Assembly: GCF_014873755.1 (NCBI RefSeq)
Contig: NZ_JADBEG010000001.1
Span: 10,547,001 to 10,611,000 of the forward strand
DNA length: 64,000 nucleotides
Reading direction: 5' to 3'
DNA from: Amycolatopsis lexingtonensis
GTDB lineage: Bacteria > Actinomycetota > Actinomycetes > Mycobacteriales > Pseudonocardiaceae
Shown here: positions 26,345 to 34,982 of the stretch, piece after piece
Layout of the letters: each line of letters starts with the position of its first letter
Numbering within the stretch: position 1 is the first letter of the stretch
The notes under the pieces: model-generated
What the model saw: the letters and a program-made list of their open reading frames with translations, nothing else
Told to the model about the DNA's origin: nothing
Database searches by the model: none
Program-made: the position numbers and the translations under genes

Positions 26345-27028
26345 TTGCCGAGCGTCGAGATCACGCTCGAAACTCCTTGCCCGGTCCACGTCGCGCTTAC
26401 CGACCGGCAACGGCTCCAGTCCGCGGCCCGCGTCGGTCTGGCGAACTTCCGGACCGAGAAACCCTGGCGGCCGCCGAGCCTGCTGCTGGAGGCCGACCCG
26501 CCCCGCCACCGCGCGTCCTGGCCGCCGACGCGAGAGTGCTGGTCGACCAAGTCCTGGCCGGGGGTTCGCGGTTCGACGCCTTCGGCCCGGACAACGACCT
26601 CGTGGCCAGGGGGCTGTCGGACTGGGTAGGCCGCCAATGCCGACGGGAAGTCCTTGCGCCTCAGGGATTCGGCGCCGACGTCCGGGCCGCCGCGACCGCG
26701 GGGACATCACCCCGAGCAGGTGCTGCTGATCGTGCGGTCCCTGCTGATTGCGGGCGTCGACACCACCGTGCACGCGCTTTCCGCCGTGCTGCAAGCCTTT
26801 GCCACGCAGCCCGGACAGTGGCAGCGCCTGCGGGAGGACCCGGGTTCGGCCCGGGTGGCCTCCGACGAGGCCGTCCGCCGGGAGCCGCCGGTTCCTGGCC
26901 GCGGCGAACCGGGACCCCGTCGCTGGGACGACCCGGACACGTTCGATCTCGCGCGCGAACCGTCGCGACGTCACCACAACAACACCCTCCGAGCGTGGGG
27001 TTCATTGCCTGTGCGGGTCGTGCTTTGA
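26345..27028 (+). pseudogene. Cytochrome P450 remnant, several frameshifts
   Basis: Fragments of one P450 can be read in different frames: 'VGLANFRTEKPWRPPSLLLE' with 'ADPPRHR' (frame starting 26267), then 'ADARVLVDQVLAGGSRFDAF' one frame over, the I-helix 'LLIAGVDTTVHALSAVLQAF' (about 26740-26800), and finally 'VGFIACAGRAL', a decayed form of the heme-binding 'GxHxCxG' loop. The order is right but at least three frameshifts and missing stretches make it non-functional. It neighbours a ligase fragment, so a catabolic or secondary-metabolic cluster may have decayed here. Confidence 0.7.
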
Positions 27029-27300
27029 CACCAGGAAGCAGCGGCTGTACGGGTCTCGCCGGATGGCTGAATACGGTACTGCGCCGAGGATGCGGGATCG
27101 CAGGCGTCGTATCGCCGCCGCGTCGGGTGGTCGGGGACGAGGTCCTGATAGCTTGCGGGTCATGTCAGCGTCCAACGCATCGGAGCACGTCGATGACGCA
27201 GATCGGCCGCGCCGCACCGCTGCGCGCGTCGTCGGCGGAATCGTGCCGGTTATTCCCGCGATAGTCCTGCTGTAGGCTGCGCGCCGAGTGGGGAGTCGCC

Positions 27301-27450
27301 GAGCTGCAGGATTGGCTCGCTGATCGGCTGGCGCGGTACCAGGTGCCCGCTGTCGTCCAGATCGTGAACGAACTGCCGCGCACCCCGTCGATGAAGGTCA
27401 GCAGTCCGGAAGTGCGCGCCTTGTTCGACGCAGCCGAGGACGACCAGGTT
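27301..27450 (+). pseudogene. Acyl-CoA/AMP-ligase C-terminal fragment
   Basis: About 50 residues match the C-terminal subdomain of ANL-superfamily ligases: 'ELQDWLADRLARYQVPAVVQ', then 'IVNELPRTPSMKVSSPEVRA' containing the usual 'LPRTPxxKV' motif with the catalytic Lys. Nothing of the large N-terminal domain is present upstream, so it is a remnant. Confidence 0.7.
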
Positions 27451-27666
27451 TTGAGAAGCTGGCCGGCGCCGGGTTCCCGCAGTTCATGCGGCATAATCGT
27501 CGGCCATGTCCGCGACAAACAAACGACGGAACAAGAATCGTCGTCGCGCCGCGCGTAGGTCGAGCGTTCGGGGAAGGAATGGTTCTTCCGTGCCGCGGAA
27601 GCGGCACCGGACAACGAACGCGCAGGAAGGCGGGATCGGTGGAGTCTCGTCATCAGCTTCCTGTCC

Positions 27667-28386
27667 GTGATCGTCGCGGCGGCCGCGGTGGCCATCAGCT
27701 GGCGCTCCGCCGAGGCGAGTGACAGGTCGGCTCAAGCCAGCCAGGAGCAGGTGGAAGATCTCATGCAGGACTCGCCACCGTATCGTCCCAAGATCCTGAA
27801 GTACCTGGCGTCGTTCGTTCGCGAGCACGCGCCGGTCTCCGGTTGCACCGAAGGGAAACGCGTACCCGAAGACGTTCGGGCCGCTGTGGGGGTGATTGGC
27901 CACAACGCCATCAGGCCCGACACGAGGGCTTACGAATACTCGGTAGACCTGGGTTTCACCTGCCTCTCCGGGATTGACCTCGTGGGTATGGATTTCGTAC
28001 GAGCGTACTTCGCCGGCTCCGATTTGAGTGGCTCGGAACTGACCGGTGCCGATTTTACGGGCGCCTACCTCTTGAGCGCCAATCTTGGCCGCGTGAGTGC
28101 CATTCAGTCGAATTTCACTTGTGCGGTGCTCGCCAACACCGATCTCCGAGAAGCCTTCCTGACCGCAGCCCGATTCGTCGGCAGTGATCTCAAGTACGCG
28201 AACCTGCTCGGGGCGCAGCTCTCGGGTGTCGACTGGAAGGACTCGGGCATCAGCGATGCGCTGGTCGACCCGAAGCAGCTGGACAACCCGAACATCCTGA
28301 AAATCCCGCCGCAACCCTTTTGCCTGACTGAAGGGCAGTACCCCGGGATCACGCGAGGCCAGCCGGTCAGCCTTGGGGGCGTTTGA
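27667..28386 (+). CDS. Pentapeptide-repeat membrane protein, N-terminus possibly frameshifted
   Basis: A 239-residue reading from GTG 27667. A membrane segment ('VAAAAVAISWRSAEAS') is followed by a linker and then pentapeptide repeats from about residue 95 to 190: 'SGIDLVGMDFVRAYFAGSDL', 'TGADFTGAYLLSANL', 'ANTDLREAFLTAARF'. Such repeats form a right-handed beta-helix. The GTG has no ribosome site. In the +1 frame upstream an ATG at 27506 opens a very basic stretch ('MSATNKRRNKNRRRAARRSS') that would join smoothly to 'RWSLVISFLSVIVAAAAV' if one base were added or lost near 27600, so the true gene probably begins there and is frameshifted or mis-sequenced. Confidence 0.65.
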   Translation: MIVAAAAVAISWRSAEASDRSAQASQEQVEDLMQDSPPYRPKILKYLASFVREHAPVSGCTEGKRVPEDVRAAVGVIGHNAIRPDTRAYEYSVDLGFTCLSGIDLVGMDFVRAYFAGSDLSGSELTGADFTGAYLLSANLGRVSAIQSNFTCAVLANTDLREAFLTAARFVGSDLKYANLLGAQLSGVDWKDSGISDALVDPKQLDNPNILKIPPQPFCLTEGQYPGITRGQPVSLGGV

Positions 28387-28870
28387 AGACCTCGGTCGGC
28401 AGCCCCAGGTTTTCGACAATCCGCTCGGCGGCGTCCCCGAGCCGGGCGAAGTCGGCGCCCAGTGGCTCGATCACGAGGCGCCGGATGTTCGCCACGTGCG
28501 CCGGCGACGCCGTCGCCAGGCGGGCGCGTCCCGCGTCGGTCAGGGTCGCCGTCGTGAAGCGGCGGCCCTGGCCGGTGCACACCTTCCGGGTCACCCACCC
28601 GCGGTCCTCCAGTCGGGCGACCGCGTGGGAGATCCGCGGCAGCGAGCCGTTGGCCATCTCCGCGATCTCGCTCATCCGCAGGCTTTCGCCCGGCACCACC
28701 GACAGCCGCGCCAGGATCATGTAGCCCAGCAGCGTCAGGTCGGCGTCCCGCAGCAATTGGCTTTCCAGCGCTCCTGGCAGCGTGAGCAGCACCTTCGCCA
28801 CGTTGACCCACGCGCGCCGCTCGTCGTCGTCGAGCCGGTCGAACGGCTCGACTATTCCCTGCTCGTGCAC
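28367..28870 (-). CDS. MarR-family transcriptional regulator
   Basis: A 167-residue regulator with the MarR winged helix: 'TLLGYMILARLSVVPGESLR', 'MSEIAEMANGSLPRISHAVA' (recognition helix) and 'RLEDRGWVTRKVCTGQGRRF' (wing). Cys in the wing could be redox-sensitive but this is speculative. GTG start at 28870; the frame is open to 28894 but that part is the operator. It is divergent from a small membrane protein, with two operator copies between them, so it probably represses both. Confidence 0.85.
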   Translation of the reverse strand: MHEQGIVEPFDRLDDDERRAWVNVAKVLLTLPGALESQLLRDADLTLLGYMILARLSVVPGESLRMSEIAEMANGSLPRISHAVARLEDRGWVTRKVCTGQGRRFTTATLTDAGRARLATASPAHVANIRRLVIEPLGADFARLGDAAERIVENLGLPTEVFKRPQG

Positions 28871-28872
28871 GC

Positions 28873-28923
28873 TTGACTTTAACACGCAACTCAACCTAGC
28901 TTGGGTTTAACACGCAACCCAAG
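28873..28923. promoter_or_regulatory. Two MarR operators
   Basis: The 13-bp core TTTAACACGCAAC occurs at 28878-28890 and again at 28906-28918, 28 bp apart. The second is framed by a perfect inverted repeat, CTTGGGTT (28900-28907) and AACCCAAG (28916-28923). The first is framed by TTGA (28873-28876) and TCAA (28891-28894). The sites fill the 61-bp gap between the two divergent genes. Confidence 0.75.
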
Positions 28924-28931
28924 GAGGAGCG

Positions 28932-29351
28932 ATGTCGACCACCGCCGCCCTGTCCCCGGCCACGGCTCTCCGCCTGGGGATCGCCGTCGTGGCGGCTGCT
29001 GCCGTCAACACTGTCATCGCTCTCGCGGCGTCCGCCCTCGACGACGGTGGTATCGGGATGGGCCTCAACCCCGAGGCCTACCTGCCCGCGACGGTCCTCG
29101 GGCTGCTCGTAGGCGCCGCCGGCTGGGGCCTGATCGCCCGCCGCCACCCTAAGGTGCTGCGGATCGTGGTGCCCCTCGTCCTCGTCTTGACGTGGATCCC
29201 GGACGTGCTCCTGCTGACCGCGGGCGCGACCGCCGCCAACGTAGCCGGGCTGATGCTGATGCACCTGACCGTCACCGGCGCGGTCGTCCTCGCCCTCCGC
29301 CCGACTCTGCGTGCGCCGGACGCGACGTCGCCGGCACCCCACGCGGGCTGA
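28932..29351 (+). CDS. DUF6069-like four-helix membrane protein
   Basis: A 139-residue integral membrane protein with four predicted helices (around residues 13-33, 50-68, 76-97 and 102-122): 'LGIAVVAAAAVNTVIALAAS', 'TVLGLLVGAAGWGLIAR', 'IVVPLVLVLTWIPDVLLL' and 'VAGLMLMHLTVTGAVVLAL'. Arrangement and size fit DUF6069. AAGGAGGAG at 28921 lies just before the ATG. It is controlled with the divergent MarR gene. Function unknown. Confidence 0.75.
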   Translation: MSTTAALSPATALRLGIAVVAAAAVNTVIALAASALDDGGIGMGLNPEAYLPATVLGLLVGAAGWGLIARRHPKVLRIVVPLVLVLTWIPDVLLLTAGATAANVAGLMLMHLTVTGAVVLALRPTLRAPDATSPAPHAG

Positions 29352-30029
29352 GCGCTCGGCCGCGAAACAGGCGCACGCTGTTGCGAGTCGTCAGCGTTCG
29401 CCGGGTCGTGCCCGTCTCCTGTGCCGACGCCCGGCAGCTGTGCGTCGACCGTCGCCGGCGGCGCGCCGGCTCCGTCCACGTAGATCGAACGCCGGGCGAC
29501 TTCGCGCAGCTGCGGGGACACCCCAATGTCGTGCCGTAGCTGAAGAAGTTCAGCTGTAGGTGATGTGGGGCGCACCGGGGGATGGTGTTGTAGGTGATGC
29601 CGCCGTACTGGACGACGGTGGGCGCCGCTTGAATGGCACCGACGGCTGGACGGTCCAGGTCGACCCGTCCCTATTCGCCGGCGTGACTGCGGCAATCGGT
29701 CCATAACGGACAGTTGAGTGGGCCTCGCTGGCGAACCCGGCTCCGCCACCCACGCCCCCGCGCAAACGCGCATTGTGGTCCTCACGTTCACGGCGGTCCG
29801 GCAACGGCGGATGTGAGCGAGTGCTATCAGCCGATCCGATGGAGGTGACCGCCGTGCACGGCGAGAACGACGAGTGGCCCGCTGGTCGGGCCCGCGCGGC
29901 TCGACTGGGTACGGCGAGCAGTTCGAGTTGCGCTGGCTGGCCGACGAGGCAGCGGCAAAGGTCCGCCTCGAGGTGTTCCACGGCGGGGCGGAGTCCGCTT
30001 AGGACAGTCCCTCAGTTGTGTGACCCGCG
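29352..30029. other. Degenerate stretch without an intact gene
   Basis: About 680 bases between the DUF6069-like gene and the integrase remnant. Two decayed pieces can be seen: on the minus strand near 29540-29640 an interrupted frame containing 'VVQYGGITYNTIP', and on the plus strand at 29839-30002 a stretch with 'EQFELRWLADEAAAKVRLEV' that needs a frameshift to join an upstream ATG. Neither resembles a family I know. No repeat or RNA gene is evident. Confidence 0.4.
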
Positions 30030-30036
30030 GCGGCGG

Positions 30037-30432
30037 GGAAAGGGAGAAGTCCGCACGGTGTCGTCCCCGCCGCCGTTGACGGCGATCGTGCACACGCACC
30101 TGACCACGCTCGGCACGGCGGCCGACGGGCGGCTATTCCGGAATCTGACCGGGGGAGACCTGGCCGAATCCACGATCGGCCGGGTGTGGGACAAGGTCCG
30201 GAAGGGCGCGCTCTCAGGGGACGAGTACGCCTCGCCGTTGGCGAAGCGTCCCTACGACCTTCGGCACGCCTGTGTGTCGACCCGGCTGGCCGCCGGGGTG
30301 CCGTCTACGCAGTGCGCGGAGTGGACCGGTCACTCGGTCGCCGTGCTGCACGAGATCTGCGCCAAGGTCATCGCCGGCCTGGAGTCGGTGGCTCACGACC
30401 GCATCGAGCGGGCTCTCGGCTGGCAGGGCTGA
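30037..30432 (+). pseudogene. Tyrosine recombinase (integrase) C-terminal remnant
   Basis: About 130 residues of the catalytic domain remain: 'EVRTVSSPPPLTAIVHTHL' (the usual 'RTVPLPP' strand), 'KRPYDLRHACVSTRLAAG' with the second catalytic Arg, and 'EWTGHSVAVLHEICAKV'. In the last motif the nucleophilic tyrosine expected after 'RI' or 'EI' is a cysteine (TGC at 30358-30360), one transition away from TAC. The N-terminal domain is missing. It lies 137 nt from the tRNA fragment in the same orientation as the intact int at 63424 relative to its end, so it is probably the right end of an older element. Confidence 0.75.
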
Positions 30433-30569
30433 CGGTCGGTAGCTGGGGGCGCATGGGGGGTGGAGGGCCGTACACGGCCGGACAGCCCCGGACGCAACTG
30501 GACCAGACAAGTGCGGCCCCCGCCCAGGTTCTGCCTGGTCAGGGGCCGTTCTCCACAGGTGCTCGCGAG

Positions 30570-30612
30570 TGCCCCCGGTGAGATTCGAACTCACACTGGA
30601 CGGGTTTTGAAC
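30570..30612 (-). tRNA. tRNA 3' half, probable attachment site (att)
   Basis: On the minus strand the sequence reads as the 3' half of a tRNA: an anticodon-loop-like TTCAAAA, a variable region, a T-arm (GAGTTCGAATCTC) and an acceptor strand ending GGGGGCA. No 5' half follows upstream, so it is not a working gene. A 43-bp tRNA tail next to an integrase remnant on one side and mobile DNA on the other is the normal appearance of an att site of a tyrosine-recombinase element. The loop would give anticodon CAA (Leu), which is tentative. Confidence 0.65.
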
Positions 30613-30873
30613 GGATCGTGAAACTGCTCTTTGACCTGCATAGCGGCCCTGCTCTGTCTGGTCTTGGGGGTGTATTGGGGGGCGGAGGCCTCTTATCACT
30701 CCGGCGCATCCCCGCTGTGTTCCAGGGCCCGGAGGTCGGAGGCGGGGTTGTCGGAGGTGATGCGGGCGCCAGGGTGGTTGTCGCCGAGGAGGCGTTTGGA
30801 CTCAGCCGACGGCCGGCGCCTGGGCAGACGCGCCGACCGTCGGGGGCTTTCGAAGGGCCGAATTGCGTGCTGC

Positions 30874-33183
30874 CTATTCGGCTTCGCGCCCGTCTTGCTC
30901 GTCGAGCAGGGCTTCGGCTTCGCGCCCCGGCTGCCTGCTGAGCAATATTCTCAGGTTGAACAGTGCTCCGGTGTTGCCCGCGGCGGCGGCGTCGCGGAAG
31001 GCCTGTTCGGCTTCGGCTTCGCGCCCCGGCTGCTTGCTGAGTAGTACCCCCAGGTTGAGCAGTGCGCTGGTGTTGCCCGCGGTGATGGCGTCGCGGTAGG
31101 CCTGTTCGGCCTCGGCTTCGCGCCCCGGCTGTTCGTCGAGCAGTACCCCCAGGTTGAACAGCGCGTTGGCGTCGCCTGCGGTGTCGGCGTCGCGGTAGGC
31201 CTGTTCGGCTTCGGCTTCGCGCCCCGGCTGCTTGCTGAGTAGTACCCCCAGGTTGAGCAGTGCGCTGGTGTTGCCCGCGGTGATGGCGTCGCGGTAGGCC
31301 TGTTCGGCCTCGGCTTCGCGCCCCGGCTGTTTGCCGAGCAGATTGCCCAGGTTGAACAGTGCTCCGGTGTTGCCTGCGGTGTCGGCGTCGCGGTAGGCCT
31401 GTTCGGCTTCGGCTTCGCGCCCCGGCTGTTCGTCGAGCAGATTGCCCAGGTTGAGCAGTGCTCCGGTGTTGCCCGCGGCGGCGGCGTCGCGGTAGGCCTG
31501 TTCGGCTTCGGCTTCGCGCCCCGGCTGCTTGCTGAGCAATACCCCCAGGTTGAACAGGGCACCGGTGTTACCCGCGGTGATGGCGTCGCGGAAGGCCTGT
31601 TCGGCTTCGGCTTCGCGCCCTGGCTGTCTACTGAGCACTACCCCCAGGTTGAGCAGTGCGTTGGTGTTGCCCGCAGCGGCGGCACCGCGGAAGGCCTGTC
31701 CGGCCTCGGCTTCGCGCCCCGGCCGTTCGCCGAGCACTACCCCTAGGTTGAACTGCGCGTCGGCGTCGCCTGCAGCGGCGGCGGAAATGAATGCCCGTTC
31801 GGCGACGTCGCGGCGGCCGGCGACATAAGCGGTAATGCCGACGCGGAAGTTTTGCATTGGGGTGAGCGCGGTGGTGACGATGGTCCAGGTGGTGTCACTG
31901 ACGGGGCCGGTGAGCGGCGCAGCTGAGTCGATATGGGTTTGTTGGGTGCGGTCGAGCAGGTAGTCGGAGGCGAGGTAATGCTGGTCGGAGGCAGGTTGCA
32001 GGCAGGAGCTGGCGCCGAGGACCCGCCGGGTGGCCCAGCGCAACCCAATGTCGAGTGAGGGCAGGTCGGCGCGATTCCGCCAGGCGGGCGGCAAAAACTG
32101 GGTGTGCAGGTCAGCTAGCAGCGCGCTTGGGACGGGATCGTGGTGTCCAGCGCGGCGGCAGTCGACCGCCGCGCTGATGAGGGCCTGGCCGCGGATGAAC
32201 TCGGGCGTCTCGCCGGTGCTCCAGCGGTCCATCATCGCCACACCAGCCGCTAGGTACTCGGCGAATCCTTCCTGAGCGGCGACCGCATGTCGGACCCGGG
32301 CGTCGCGTTCACCAACCTCGGCAGCGCGGGACCGCTCGCTTTCGCTGAGCGCCGCAGCAACCGCGATTCGGCGGCGACCACGGACCCTGGCGAGAACCTC
32401 TACCGCCGCTTGGTCGATACCCGTCCCGGCGTCAGTGCTCGGGTGAGCAGCGGCGTCAACGTGAAGGGCGAGTTGCTCATCGCGCATCGTCGCAACCACT
32501 GCGACCCCAGAACTCCCAGGCGGGCACAGCCGCTGCAACAGCCCGACGTCGAGGCCGGCGGCACTGAGGTAGCGTTCGAGGTCGTCGAGCCAGAGCACCG
32601 TATCTGCCAGATCCACACCGGCGTCAACGATCGCCCGCAGCGCCGGGCCACTGTCTGGGACGAGTAGCTTGTGGTCGGGGCGTAGCCGGCGCAGTGCCTC
32701 GGCTGCCGCCCGAGACTTGCCGACCGCTGCTGGGCCGTGTAGCAGCACCATCCCTCCAGCATGGATGGCCCACTCCAGGTCTTCATCGATGTCTCGAGCG
32801 ACGTAGGGAGGAAGATCGGAGCCGTCCTCGGCGTGGGTATCGATCGCCGGTTTCACCCGCAGGTCGAGCAACCCTACTTCCGACACCACGGGCAGCTCAC
32901 CATCGATCAGGTGCAGCGCTCGCCCGACCAGCAGATTCATCGAGCGTTCCGACTCCGCCGGTGGCACGACCGGTCGGCCGTGCATCCACCGCCATAACCC
33001 GGGAACGCCCAGAGCCAGAGCAGCTACGATCCCCGCGGGCCAACTGAGCCCCTCTAACACGTTGCGCACAGGATGCTGATCGGTCAGCAGCCAGCCCGGA
33101 AGACCGAAGGTTCCCACCGCCCACACCAACGCGGCCACCGCACCGACTACCACCGCGATTCTCGGCCACCGGCGAGACTCCAC
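30874..33183 (-). CDS. Membrane-anchored STAND-like ATPase with nine TPR/Sel1-like repeats
   Basis: A 769-residue protein. Two N-terminal membrane segments (about residues 8-30 and 42-65) precede a P-loop domain with Walker A 'LLHGPAAVGKSRAA' near residue 150 and Walker B 'VLWLDDLERYL' near 200. A helical middle follows, then nine 33-residue repeats of the type 'NLGVLLSKQPGREAEAEQAY' (Sel1/TPR-like) to the C-terminus. This sensor-ATPase-repeat plan is that of STAND proteins, many of which guard against phage; here it is anchored in the membrane. GTG at 33183 follows GGGAGG by seven bases and is preferred to the GTG at 33198. It lies at the left end of the AICE, a usual cargo position. Confidence 0.75.
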   Translation of the reverse strand: MESRRWPRIAVVVGAVAALVWAVGTFGLPGWLLTDQHPVRNVLEGLSWPAGIVAALALGVPGLWRWMHGRPVVPPAESERSMNLLVGRALHLIDGELPVVSEVGLLDLRVKPAIDTHAEDGSDLPPYVARDIDEDLEWAIHAGGMVLLHGPAAVGKSRAAAEALRRLRPDHKLLVPDSGPALRAIVDAGVDLADTVLWLDDLERYLSAAGLDVGLLQRLCPPGSSGVAVVATMRDEQLALHVDAAAHPSTDAGTGIDQAAVEVLARVRGRRRIAVAAALSESERSRAAEVGERDARVRHAVAAQEGFAEYLAAGVAMMDRWSTGETPEFIRGQALISAAVDCRRAGHHDPVPSALLADLHTQFLPPAWRNRADLPSLDIGLRWATRRVLGASSCLQPASDQHYLASDYLLDRTQQTHIDSAAPLTGPVSDTTWTIVTTALTPMQNFRVGITAYVAGRRDVAERAFISAAAAGDADAQFNLGVVLGERPGREAEAGQAFRGAAAAGNTNALLNLGVVLSRQPGREAEAEQAFRDAITAGNTGALFNLGVLLSKQPGREAEAEQAYRDAAAAGNTGALLNLGNLLDEQPGREAEAEQAYRDADTAGNTGALFNLGNLLGKQPGREAEAEQAYRDAITAGNTSALLNLGVLLSKQPGREAEAEQAYRDADTAGDANALFNLGVLLDEQPGREAEAEQAYRDAITAGNTSALLNLGVLLSKQPGREAEAEQAFRDAAAAGNTGALFNLRILLSRQPGREAEALLDEQDGREAE
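30910..31800 (-). repeat. 99-bp tandem repeats encoding the Sel1/TPR-like units
   Basis: About nine copies of a 99-bp unit, many 90% or more identical by eye, encode the C-terminal repeats of the STAND-like protein. Pairs of units alternate ('KQPGREAEAEQAYRDAITAG' and 'EQPGREAEAEQAYRDADTAG' types), suggesting duplication of a two-unit block. The high DNA identity suggests recent expansion or gene conversion. Confidence 0.85.
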
Positions 33184-33572
33184 TGCATTGCCTCCCACCT
33201 CGCCCGCACCTCCGCGCGGTCATCTACCGCTCTTACTGTCGCACCTGACCCCCGTCGTGCTACGCGACCACAGCGAAGCCGAGCGCCTCAGCTCCGATCA
33301 GTAGGGCATGCGATGTTCGGCAGCCGGTCCGACATGGGCTGGATCATCGACTGAACGCACCGCCCGGGCCGAGTGCGGCATGTTCCGACTGAACGCCGCT
33401 TCGCGGGCCTGAGCGGGCTGCTGCCGGTCGTTCGCGGTGCGTGGGGCACCATCAAGCCCACTAGCGGCACCAGACCGCCACCGTGACGGTGAGGGGTTAA
33501 AGCTGGTTAGCGCTCGCATCTGAGGTCGACTACGTTAGCGTACGGCAGACGCAAGCAACCCAAAGAGGCAAA
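33184..33572. other. Intergenic stretch with no supported gene
   Basis: 389 bases between two divergent cargo genes. GC drops toward the right-hand gene. No open frame here has a ribosome site or a recognisable product. AAAGAGG at about 33561 belongs to the ATPase gene. I see no strong palindrome or repeat. Confidence 0.5.
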
Positions 33573-34982
33573 ATGAAGGTGACGCTCCGGAACCTTGGCC
33601 CAGTCAACACCGCCGAGGTGCATATCAAGCCTTTGACTATCTTTGTTGGGCCGAATAATTCTGGCAAGTCTTTTACTGCATCAATGCTTTATGCAAGCCT
33701 GAGTCCGGCCAACCTCTCGACTTCGCTGCCGCCGCAGATTATCGCACGCCAGTTGCTGAGAATACTTGGCGAAGAAATGGTCACTTCGGCGGTCGCTTTT
33801 CTGGCGGATCATCGCGTATCTGAGATGGTTTCCGAGGACTGGCCAGCGGAGTTTCGCGAAGTCTTCGAGCGTGCAGCCTTGTTTGTGCTTAGTGACTACG
33901 CCTTCTCGGTAGCTACAGATTTGGAGAGGATATTCGGCACCGAAGCTGCGGACTTGCGCCGAATGAGTTTCAGGCAGCATGTTGCGGGTTCTCTAACTAT
34001 TGCAAGCGATACTCCGAAGTGGGACATTAGGATCGACTTTAGAGCCGCCGGTCCGAGCGTTCATATTAACTCGCCTAGAATCGATGATGTGCTGCCGCTC
34101 GTGGCGAGCAGAAGGTGGCCTAAGAGGGCTCGGGCAAACCCGGAGCTTGCGAATATTACCGGTTACTTGCGAGATTTTGTTGGTGCCGTCAAGGCGGCGA
34201 TATTCGCGAACGTCCCGAACCATACTAAATACCTACCTGCTGCCAGGTCGGGGTTGATGCATTCACATAAAGTTATTTCTGGGTCACTGATTAGGCAATC
34301 CTCGCGCGCGGGCTTGCAAGACATGCGGATACCCGCAATGAGTGGTGTTGTGACCGACTTCCTTAGTGAACTTATCGAGATTGATGCTCACTATACTGGC
34401 CCCTTTTTCCCTATGGCTCGCCGTCTTGAGGATGAGGTCCTGCACGGGACCGTACAACTGGAGGATGTGCCCAGTAGCTCGACCGAGATTATGTTTCATA
34501 CGGTCACCGGATCTTATCCTTTGACTCGCACATCTTCGATGGTGTCCGAGTTGGCTCCGGTTGTGGTGTATCTCAAGAGTGTATTGCGAGAACGTGACCT
34601 TCTAATAATCGAAGAGCCTGAGGCCCATCTTCATCCCGAGACTCAGGTGACGCTTGCTGAGATCCTTGTGCGCCTTGTGAATGCTGGCCTGAAAGTCTTG
34701 ATCACAACGCACAGCGAATTCTTCCTGCAGCAGCTCAATAACTCAATAGTGGCTGGTAGTGTGCAGCACCATAAGACGCCAGACCTTGTGGACGAGAAGA
34801 CTGCTATTAGCGCTTCGGATGTTGGTGTCTACTTGTTCGCACCTACCGACCGCGGGACCCTCGCTGTGGAGCAAGCTCTCGATGAACGGGAGGGCGTTCC
34901 GGACGTCGGCTTTGACCTTGTCTCGGAGAGGCTTTATAACAGGAACGTCGAGCTCGATGGGTGGCTCGATGCGGAAGAGTAA
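33573..34982 (+). CDS. AAA/ABC-type ATPase of a putative two-gene defence system
   Basis: A 469-residue SMC/RecF-like ATPase (AAA_15/AAA_21 type). Walker A 'FVGPNNSGKSFTAS' is near residue 25 and Walker B 'LLIIEEPEAHLHPETQ' near 345. The signature region 'SSMVSELAPVVVYL' lies before it and the H-loop 'VLITTHSEFF' after it. The large middle part is helical and unassigned. Codon use is clearly lower in GC than the surroundings (many TAT, ATT, AAA), a sign of transfer from a different host. It overlaps a nuclease-like gene by 14 nt. ATPases of this class form the core of OLD, Septu, PARIS and other anti-phage systems; which, if any, applies is unknown. Confidence 0.8.
   Translation: MKVTLRNLGPVNTAEVHIKPLTIFVGPNNSGKSFTASMLYASLSPANLSTSLPPQIIARQLLRILGEEMVTSAVAFLADHRVSEMVSEDWPAEFREVFERAALFVLSDYAFSVATDLERIFGTEAADLRRMSFRQHVAGSLTIASDTPKWDIRIDFRAAGPSVHINSPRIDDVLPLVASRRWPKRARANPELANITGYLRDFVGAVKAAIFANVPNHTKYLPAARSGLMHSHKVISGSLIRQSSRAGLQDMRIPAMSGVVTDFLSELIEIDAHYTGPFFPMARRLEDEVLHGTVQLEDVPSSSTEIMFHTVTGSYPLTRTSSMVSELAPVVVYLKSVLRERDLLIIEEPEAHLHPETQVTLAEILVRLVNAGLKVLITTHSEFFLQQLNNSIVAGSVQHHKTPDLVDEKTAISASDVGVYLFAPTDRGTLAVEQALDEREGVPDVGFDLVSERLYNRNVELDGWLDAEE

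Noticed and set aside
30910..31800. 99-bp repeats considered as a CRISPR or minisatellite outside a gene
   Set aside because: The repeats are in frame in a continuous coding sequence and each encodes a TPR/Sel1-like unit.
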